11,769 bases of DNA from Stramenopiles sp. TOSAG23-2 (Eukaryota > Sar): positions 1 through 11,769 of the forward strand of contig LT649901.1 in the NCBI GenBank assembly GCA_900128395.1, given 5' to 3'. Made by a program: the position numbers and the translations under genes. How positions within the stretch are numbered: position 1 is the stretch's first letter; the number at the start of each line of letters is the position of its first letter. Of this stretch, positions 6,545-11,769 are shown one piece after another. Under the pieces are notes generated by a model. The model had not been told where the DNA came from, searched no databases, and was given only the letters and a program-made list of their open reading frames with translations.

Positions 6545-9500
6545 CTAACGCAACTGATTAAATTCCGCTTGAACCAACTGTAAGATACTTCTTGCTTTCA
6601 TCACTTGTCCATCGCATAATGTCACAAATGCTTTTGTAGATTGAAATAAAAAAATACTTGTTGGTTGGTTGGATTTCCAGTATGTATCACTTGTAAAGTT
6701 ATGTGGTGTGTGTTGAAACCCATACAAGTATGTATGTTGCTCGTTAACAATCACTTTACTGCGTTGAAATCTCATTAACGCTGATAATTCTTTTACTATT
6801 GCATTTGAGTGGCCATTTTTTCCAGATCTCCGAGTTTCAAAATCAGGGCAAAAAAGTGCAAATGACAAAATGTCACCCACTTCTTCAGCCATTTGTAGCA
6901 ACTGTCGAAATTTCACCAACGTATTTTTCACGCTCTCAATATCAAATGGCGGGTTACATTCCCAGCTTCCAGTTAATCTATTATTACTTGGAGAGAAAAA
7001 ACTACCAAGGGAGCCAAAACAAGCATCTGTATCATAAAATGCAGAGAAAAATTTATCTAGTCGGTGATTTAATGGTGAAGCAAAACATTCACCTTCAACT
7101 TTCAAATATTTCTGCAAGACATCAAATACTTGATCAGGAAGCGCGCCTTGAGAACCACTATTTCGCTTCCACAAGGTATCATACCTTTGGAGCATTGAAT
7201 AGATCCTTCTATCGAGAATATTAGTCTGCATTTTAACTTTGTCAGTATTGGCATATACATACGTTTTGCCATCGTATTTAATCTTTGCTTTACTATGTGC
7301 AACTTTTAAATCCTCATAGTAATTGCGAAAAATGTGTAATGACTCTTTACTTCTATATGTTAATCTCATTGCCTCTCGTCCTGGTCTATTTCGATTATCT
7401 CTACTCGTATATTTATCAACTCTAATATTGTACATTTCATGATTGTTATCCAAGACGTTACATATTTGCTTCCGGTAATTGTCCATGATATGCATAACAC
7501 CATTATACAATTTTTCCGCAAAAGCATTGGAAAATTCCCAGCCAAGTCCTATTCGCAATCTATGTACAAAATGTGTTTTGTTCACATCCAATCGCTTAGG
7601 CAACAACGAGTCAACGCCAAATCTGACGCTTTGCTGTACGTCACCTCCCATTATCCTCCACCCTTCTGCCCCATTTTGATATTGGCTGCCATTCTCATTT
7701 ACCAAAGTACCTTCCCTACTACAATCGAAAATCCAGTTCGATAAAATAAGGCTGGATATATTTGGAATTTTACTTTTCTTACCAGGGTATTCTGTAAGCA
7801 TAATCGATTGAATTTTTTCAACCACTTTATTTATACAATCATGTCGTAATATCTCCACTTCTGGATAAACGTGGACATATGATAAAACTTTATGGGTTCT
7901 AAATTTAATTGGTGGCGGTGTCCTAGAATTCAAAGTTAATTTTCCACGATTCCAATTGTACGTAAATGTATGTTTATCTAACCACCTGCCAAACCAGCTT
8001 CTACGATTTTTATCGCCTATTAATGTATCGTCACTTTTTTCTCTACGAAATTTATCATTGGATATAATCACTGGAAGTCCCCTCTTATCTTTTTCAATTT
8101 CCAAAGCCCTTACGATTAAAAAGAGGTCATCCCCTTTCGTTCCTTCGTCAATAGCACAAACTGTAAATAATTCGGCATATTCTTGCGCAAGTTGCCTGTA
8201 TGAGGGGTCTTGTTCAAATAATATCATCAATTTTTTCGGCAATATGAATTCAATATTACTTTCGTGATACCCAGCCTCAAGCAACGAACGTATCGCAAAA
8301 CGAATTGATTTACCAATATCAGCATGTTTGTCCATTCTATTGTTGTAAAGCGCATCTTTCGTTGGTGCATCCTCATGAAACACAACATTTTGTGTATCAA
8401 TAATAAGATATGGATTTTCTGTTATTTCGTTAATTTCTGCTTGTCCTCGGTTCATTAAAACATCTACATGACTTTCTAATAATGATTTAGGGTTTTCATA
8501 TTGACGTACTTCGCGCTCTCTATCATTTTCATTGATTTGAAAAGACGGATCTATTTTCAATTTCCTGAATAGATTGTTCACCATATCAATGTCTAAAACT
8601 GGTCGATCCTTGTTTGTCACATTATCAAAATATCTTTCAGTCATTTCCATACGGCTAAATATTGTCTTATCGTATATAACTTTAAGTTGTGCAGGAAACG
8701 GTGTAGATTTTTTACCGCAAAGAAATGCTTTCGGATTGATAAACTTGCCTGGGCGTCCGTTTGCAAAAAATGGTCCAAATATTTCTTTTGAATGAATATT
8801 GCCTAGAAACAATGGTGTTGCATCTGTAATATATTCCCGCATTTTATCAAGCGCGGACATGGGTGAGCCAAACAGACCATTTGTAATATCATCATCATTC
8901 ACTCTTTCATATAAGCATTCTCTAATAGTTGCTGGAGCACATAAAAACATGAAGCCACACTCAGCAGATTTTTTCATAAGCTGTAATCGTTCTTGAATTT
9001 CTGTTAAAGGCTTTCCATTTTCATTATTAGTATTGTTGCTGATAAGTGTTTTCTTTGCTTTTGATTTTTTCTCTTGGCTCAATGGTACACCATCAAGTGT
9101 TAATTCAACCATACCATTATTTCGTCTTTGTGATTTTCCCGAATTAATTGGTGAAGGTGTCAACTGGAGTTTTTTCTTAGTCATATTTTTATCCGGAAGA
9201 CGACTTCCCAATTTAGGTGACATCATTAAAATCTCTTCTTCGCTATCTTCGTCTGAACTGTCAATTATACGACTAGTATTGGGCTTACCTCTACTTAATA
9301 ATGATGGGTATCCATCATTAGAAGTAACACGATATGCTTTTACAGGCGCAATCTCGTCATCTGAACTATCCACCATACCGCTACTGGTAGTACCAGTACT
9401 TAATGATGGATATCCATCATTAGATGTAACACGATGCGGTTTTCCAGGAGCAGTCTGTTTTGATAATAACATATTATTTGAAAAACCTGGTGGGGGTTCC

Positions 9501-11317
9501 TTTATCCTTGAAGGTATCGTTTGTTTCAATAATGAATTATTAGGACCTAGTAGTACCGGTGCATCTTGATGATTCGGATCTATGTCTGTATCATTACTAT
9601 ATTTGTTAGATTCAAAAAGATTTATTAAGTTTCCGCCATTTGGTCTCCAGGTTTCCTTTAATAACGTTTGTTTTGCAACACTTTGTTGTTTTTTTGTTGC
9701 TTTATTTGGGGCAGATGTAGTCAAAGCTAACAATGAATCTCTAGTACTGGTACCATTGGTACTACTACTACTACTGCTACTACCACTACTACTTCTTCTT
9801 CTTCTCAGCGATAGTTTTTCTTTCATTTTTCCACTTTTAGTAAGTTTTTTATTATTTTTTTTGTTTAAAGCTACTTGTCTATCTCCGTCATTTTTCTTAT
9901 CCATGAAATTATCATCAAATTCTTGAAATAACTTGACTTTACCATCCTTTTTTTGATTTCGGATGATTAATTTCTTTCGATCTATACCATTACCACTTGC
10001 AATTAAATTTGCAAGTTTACTAACATCAGTTTTTTTCATATTTTCTTTAATTCGCATTTCATTCATTTTCGTTCTAGAATTATAATTGATCTTAAACCTT
10101 TCTTCTTCATCCTGGTTGTTGTCCATAATCGTTGCATATCGTAAAAGTTCAGATGCTGTAAAATTTCCTACACCATATAACTTTTTCACATAATTAAGTG
10201 TTGCTTTTCGTGCCTTTACCCGTTGTGTGTCATTATCTGCAGCTAAGTTGACATTTATACCATTCCATCCAAGAATATCAAGTATTTGTTTAAACCGTGT
10301 ATCATATTTTAATAAATTATTTGAAATACCATTAAGATGACTTGTCATTGTTGTTGAATCAGCAGAACTTAATATACTTAAAAGTCGTTCACTATATTCA
10401 AGTCTTTTTCCTAAATATTTTTTTGCATTCCAATCATTAAATGCATTTATTGCAATTTTTGCTGAAAGCATATCACTATCGTTGCTTATGGTAACATGTA
10501 ACAATGGCGATGTATTGTCATTCCATCCTAAATAATCAAATGTAAACTGTTCCAATACAAACCTTGGAGTAACCAAGTTATTATTGGCGTTTGTTTCTTC
10601 ATATTTCAAGTAAAATGAGGCTTTGCTATTTGATTGTTCTAAACATGATTTAACATATGCATGTACTATTTTAAGTGTATTTTCATTTCTTTGTAATTTA
10701 AATCGTAGAATCCGTTTACATACACGGTCGAAATTATAATGTAACGAATGAAAATTTAATTCAATGACAATCTCACCAGTATTTGACTTTGGATTTGGTT
10801 TATAAAGTGGAAAAACTTCAAGCATTCCTATACCATTAATATATCTATTCAAACTTGCAACATCTACACCTGCATATGATATCATATTACGCACTTCCTT
10901 TGCCGTTAATGCTTGGTTCTTACCGCGTGGAGGGCGACCACTAATTGTGTTGGTTTTATAAACCTGTTTCACAAAAACCTGTGATGGAAATTTTCTCACC
11001 CACTCGACTTGCCTACAAATGTCTCTACCACAAAAACTAGTAGCTACAAATATACCATGTACAAACCGCTTCCGTTGTATGTTATAAAAAAACAAACATG
11101 TCTTTCTTGGAATTATATTTTTTTGCATGGCCGACAGATCAGAATATCCGGAACCAAACACAGAATAATCTATACAATCTTTTTCTGTTTTATTATTACA
11201 ATGAAATACGTATCCGTTTGTAAATGGAAATACGTTGTCATGTTGTTGTTTCCTTGAATGTTGTTTTAGTTTTATTGATTTAAATTGTCGTTTTTTATCA
11301 CTTGCCAAACTAGCCAT
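6545..11317 (-). CDS. DCD-DCD-NYN endoribonuclease-PCIF1-like RNA methyltransferase fusion
   Basis: This 1590-residue intronless protein combines modules not normally found together. In order: DCD domain 1 (about 34-130); an unassigned mostly helical region (150-430); a low-complexity basic/Ser/acidic linker (430-770) with a duplicated motif; DCD domain 2 (about 786-895); a Zc3h12a/NYN PIN-like nuclease (about 966-1125); and a PCIF1-like methyltransferase (about 1155-1590) with NPPF at 1455-1458. PCIF1 relatives put the N6-methyl on 2'-O-methyladenosine beside the mRNA cap, and Zc3h12a relatives cut RNA. Key residues of both appear intact. The likely setting is mRNA marking and decay in nucleus or cytoplasm; LRRRR at 504-508 could help nuclear import. 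The start ATGGCT has A at -3 and is the only sensible one, just before DCD1. Domain calls are strong; the joint function is inference. Confidence 0.9.
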   Translation of the reverse strand: MASLASDKKRQFKSIKLKQHSRKQQHDNVFPFTNGYVFHCNNKTEKDCIDYSVFGSGYSDLSAMQKNIIPRKTCLFFYNIQRKRFVHGIFVATSFCGRDICRQVEWVRKFPSQVFVKQVYKTNTISGRPPRGKNQALTAKEVRNMISYAGVDVASLNRYINGIGMLEVFPLYKPNPKSNTGEIVIELNFHSLHYNFDRVCKRILRFKLQRNENTLKIVHAYVKSCLEQSNSKASFYLKYEETNANNNLVTPRFVLEQFTFDYLGWNDNTSPLLHVTISNDSDMLSAKIAINAFNDWNAKKYLGKRLEYSERLLSILSSADSTTMTSHLNGISNNLLKYDTRFKQILDILGWNGINVNLAADNDTQRVKARKATLNYVKKLYGVGNFTASELLRYATIMDNNQDEEERFKINYNSRTKMNEMRIKENMKKTDVSKLANLIASGNGIDRKKLIIRNQKKDGKVKLFQEFDDNFMDKKNDGDRQVALNKKNNKKLTKSGKMKEKLSLRRRRSSSGSSSSSSSTNGTSTRDSLLALTTSAPNKATKKQQSVAKQTLLKETWRPNGGNLINLFESNKYSNDTDIDPNHQDAPVLLGPNNSLLKQTIPSRIKEPPPGFSNNMLLSKQTAPGKPHRVTSNDGYPSLSTGTTSSGMVDSSDDEIAPVKAYRVTSNDGYPSLLSRGKPNTSRIIDSSDEDSEEEILMMSPKLGSRLPDKNMTKKKLQLTPSPINSGKSQRRNNGMVELTLDGVPLSQEKKSKAKKTLISNNTNNENGKPLTEIQERLQLMKKSAECGFMFLCAPATIRECLYERVNDDDITNGLFGSPMSALDKMREYITDATPLFLGNIHSKEIFGPFFANGRPGKFINPKAFLCGKKSTPFPAQLKVIYDKTIFSRMEMTERYFDNVTNKDRPVLDIDMVNNLFRKLKIDPSFQINENDREREVRQYENPKSLLESHVDVLMNRGQAEINEITENPYLIIDTQNVVFHEDAPTKDALYNNRMDKHADIGKSIRFAIRSLLEAGYHESNIEFILPKKLMILFEQDPSYRQLAQEYAELFTVCAIDEGTKGDDLFLIVRALEIEKDKRGLPVIISNDKFRREKSDDTLIGDKNRRSWFGRWLDKHTFTYNWNRGKLTLNSRTPPPIKFRTHKVLSYVHVYPEVEILRHDCINKVVEKIQSIMLTEYPGKKSKIPNISSLILSNWIFDCSREGTLVNENGSQYQNGAEGWRIMGGDVQQSVRFGVDSLLPKRLDVNKTHFVHRLRIGLGWEFSNAFAEKLYNGVMHIMDNYRKQICNVLDNNHEMYNIRVDKYTSRDNRNRPGREAMRLTYRSKESLHIFRNYYEDLKVAHSKAKIKYDGKTYVYANTDKVKMQTNILDRRIYSMLQRYDTLWKRNSGSQGALPDQVFDVLQKYLKVEGECFASPLNHRLDKFFSAFYDTDACFGSLGSFFSPSNNRLTGSWECNPPFDIESVKNTLVKFRQLLQMAEEVGDILSFALFCPDFETRRSGKNGHSNAIVKELSALMRFQRSKVIVNEQHTYLYGFQHTPHNFTSDTYWKSNQPTSIFLFQSTKAFVTLCDGQVMKARSILQLVQAEFNQLR
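6578..7204 (-). other. PCIF1/CAPAM-type N6-adenosine methyltransferase core
   Basis: Residues about 1372-1580 carry the PCIF1 signature: ALPDQVFDVLQ (1392-1402), ECFASPLN (1410-1417), SAFYDTDACFGS (1425-1436), then LTGSWECNPPF (1448-1458), LSFALFCPDF (1484-1493), a basic stretch, and a hydrophobic strand near SIFLFQS (1554-1560). NPPF (bases 6944-6955) is the catalytic motif that positions the target adenine N6. It is unaltered, unlike in some degenerate homologues. The preceding region (1155-1370), with FVHRLRIGLGWEFSN at 1250-1264, probably matches the helical domain that precedes the Rossmann fold in PCIF1. The WW domain of animal PCIF1 is absent. Confidence 0.88.
7943..8422 (-). other. 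Zc3h12a/NYN (PIN-like) endoribonuclease domain
   Basis: Residues about 966-1125 begin with YLIIDTQNVVF, where D974 and N977 match the DxxN of Regnase-1 (D141/N144). A helix follows (IRFAIRSLLEAGY), then a strand with IEFILP, then TKGDDLFLIV, where D1063/D1064 match D225/D226. VIISNDKFR ends the set, with D1088 matching D244. The spacing and strand-helix order fit the Zc3h12a-like RNase family, and the Mg2+-binding acid cluster looks complete. The CCCH zinc finger of animal Zc3h12 proteins is not visible, so RNA choice probably depends on the other modules. Residue matching is by eye. Confidence 0.8.
8633..8962 (-). other. DCD domain 2
   Basis: Residues about 786-895: CGFMFLCAPATIRECL, then GLFGSP (814-819), TPLFLGNIHSKEIFGPFFA (834-852) and TPFPAQLKV (872-880). 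These fit the four landmarks of DCD domains: the initial GFIF-C-N-T--EC segment, the FGLP-like motif, the LFLF...-L-G-F strand pair and the final FPAQV. It sits directly before the nuclease, so it may be its ligand or protein sensor. DCD domains are found mainly in plant stress and cell-death proteins; their ligand is not generally known. Confidence 0.8.
9245..9454 (-). repeat. In-frame tandem duplication (two copies of about 35 codons) in the linker
   Basis: Residues about 622-655 and 656-691 repeat one pattern: AP-K--RVTSNDGYPSL, a Gly/Ser/Thr-rich spacer, then an acidic Ser cluster (VDSSDDE and IDSSDED). At DNA level the copies at about 9400-9452 and 9298-9350 are clearly related, with a spacing near 105 bases, which indicates a fairly recent tandem duplication. 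The conserved core RVTSNDGYPSL suggests a short binding motif, and the SSDDE clusters look like casein kinase 2 sites. Both are inference. Confidence 0.8.
9761..9806 (-). repeat. Trinucleotide run coding a Ser tract
   Basis: The plus strand shows ACT repeats with a few interruptions, followed by TTC/CTT repeats. In the minus-strand protein these encode the run RRRRSS-SGSSSSSSS at about 505-519. The reading frame is kept because the unit is three bases. It lies in the disordered linker, where length variation between alleles would be tolerated. The Arg cluster beside it could be a nuclear localisation signal. Confidence 0.8.
10928..11218 (-). other. DCD domain 1
   Basis: Residues about 34-130 start near the N-terminus: NGYVFHCNNKTEKDCI (34-49), VFGSG (53-57), CLFFYNIQRKRFVHGIFVATS (74-94), and FPSQVFVK (110-117). 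This is the typical DCD order, with CNNKT-K-C especially close to plant DCD proteins. The LFFYN and HGIF strands are well preserved. It is separated from DCD2 by about 650 residues, so the two domains are not a simple tandem pair. Confidence 0.85.
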
Positions 11318-11679
11318 TTTATGGATTTATTTATATGTTTGCACTATTATTACTAGCTTATACTTTATTTATTTACACTCGTTTTTCTTTTTTTTTCAAT
11401 TCAAATTGTACTAATCGTTATGATTGTTCTACGTTTATTTTCTTGTAGATGTTGTTTCTCCTTACATATCATATCTTGTATATTTTATATTAATCATGAT
11501 TCATCTTGATAATATTATTTATATGTACTTATTATTGGATTGTTGGATTATTGCCAACAGGATTGCTCGCTGCCTCATGTTAATGTTGCTTATCATTAAT
11601 TTGCCTTTCGCACTTCTTTATTCTGCTTTCTGGATGATGAACGATGTGGTAGTTTTTCCTTCAGATTTCCAGAATAAAA
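11318..11679. promoter_or_regulatory. Upstream region of the DCD/RNase/methyltransferase gene
   Basis: About 360 bases of AT-rich DNA lie upstream of the minus-strand ATG and should hold its promoter and 5' UTR. A poly-T tract (poly-A on the minus strand) is at about 11384-11397. A minus-strand TATAAATAAAT lies only about 15 bases before the ATG, too close to act as an ordinary TATA box. Frames on the plus strand here are hydrophobic but begin without ATG and look like T-rich noise. Confidence 0.35.
11617..11622 (-). terminator. Candidate poly(A) signal for the right-edge gene
   Basis: The plus strand TTTATT gives AATAAA on the minus strand, about 58 bases past the TAG at 11680-11682. It fits as the 3' end signal of a gene entering from the right, if that gene is real. 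Confidence 0.2.
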
Positions 11680-11769
11680 CTAAATATCATTACAACTCGC
11701 ATATTTTGCATCAAATTTCATCATTTTCAACATTTTCAACCTAAATTCTTCAATTTCATTGTTATGATG
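11680..11769 (-). CDS. Possible C-terminal end of a gene entering from the right (partial)
   Basis: A minus-strand frame is open from the window edge to TAG at 11680-11682 and reads 29 residues with plausible protein composition (HHNNEIEEFRLKML, then KMMKFDAKYASCNDI). No family can be named from so little. A frame of 30 codons is expected by chance fairly often, although it does have Glu/Lys-rich content and an AATAAA nearby. If real, it is in tandem with the large minus-strand gene. Confidence 0.2.
   Translation of the reverse strand, partial: HHNNEIEEFRLKMLKMMKFDAKYASCNDI

Noticed and set aside
6799-7224. Plus-strand frame of 141 codons
   Set aside because: It lies wholly antisense to the methyltransferase domain, whose conserved motifs are on the minus strand. 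Its composition is that of a reversed coding frame.
9033-9569. Plus-strand frame of 178 codons with repeated NDGYPSL-like segments
   Set aside because: It is the antisense of the duplicated linker in the minus-strand protein. The NDGYPSL likeness arises because the ATGATGGGTATCCATCATTA segment is nearly palindromic, so both strands read similarly.
9582-9926. Leu-rich plus-strand frame that looks like a membrane protein
   Set aside because: The Leu and Val runs are the antisense reading of the Ser-coding trinucleotide tract and nearby Lys-rich sequence.
11424-11744. Plus-strand hydrophobic frame of 106 codons resembling a membrane protein
   Set aside because: It begins at TTG, and T-rich DNA gives such hydrophobic frames by chance. 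It shows no protein family features.
1-11769. Giant-virus or prokaryotic origin
   Set aside because: PCIF1-like enzymes occur in some large DNA viruses, but a normal ubiquitin end, wide AT-rich intergenic DNA, a full-length sAC and a likely intron fit a eukaryotic chromosome better. No operon-like spacing is seen.
6321-11769. Mobile element carrying the nuclease/methyltransferase gene
   Set aside because: No terminal inverted repeats, target-site duplications, transposase or reverse transcriptase motifs were seen around the gene. The window may be too short on the right to exclude it fully.
1-11769. tRNA, rRNA or CRISPR features
   Set aside because: No T-loop GTTCGA-type box, rRNA-like block or spaced direct-repeat series was noticed on reading either strand. 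A covariance-model scan was not possible.

Overview
The window is nuclear DNA of a microbial eukaryote. The evidence is a ubiquitin 3' end at the left edge, a full-length soluble-type adenylyl cyclase, and a protein combining plant/alga-type DCD domains with a PCIF1-type cap methyltransferase. Non-coding DNA is very AT-rich, and coding DNA is moderately AT-rich. The standard genetic code fits. The two large genes (1626 and 1590 codons) are single open frames, so introns are sparse. Soluble adenylyl cyclase is absent from land plants, while DCD domains are best known from plants and also occur in algal and stramenopile proteins. My best guess is therefore an alga or stramenopile protist, possibly a diatom, with low confidence in the exact lineage.

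Layout, left to right: (1) bases 1-62, + strand, the last 19 codons of a ubiquitin or polyubiquitin gene, with an extra C-terminal Cys. (2) Bases 508-1166, - strand, a probable small two-exon gene for a very charged protein of about 110 residues and unknown function. A GTATGT donor and an in-phase acceptor define a candidate intron. (3) A divergent promoter region of about 270 bases. (4) Bases 1440-6320, + strand, an ADCY10-like soluble adenylyl cyclase: C1 and C2 cyclase domains, P-loop NTPase, helical repeat region and a charged coiled-coil tail. (5) A 224-base convergent gap. (6) Bases 6545-11317, - strand, a 1590-residue protein with the order DCD, long linker, DCD, Zc3h12a/NYN (PIN-like) endoribonuclease, PCIF1-like N6-adenosine methyltransferase. 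(7) An upstream gap and, at the right edge on the - strand, a possible C-terminal end of another gene.

The main discovery candidate is the last large protein. It joins an apparently intact RNase active site (D974, N977, D1063/D1064, D1088) to an apparently intact NPPF methyltransferase (1455-1458), with two DCD modules upstream. PCIF1 enzymes write m6Am next to the mRNA cap, and Zc3h12a-family nucleases cut RNA. One polypeptide with both suggests a methylation-linked RNA surveillance, turnover or defence enzyme. I know of no described protein with this architecture, but that is recall and not a search. The other genes look like unrelated eukaryotic neighbours and not an operon.
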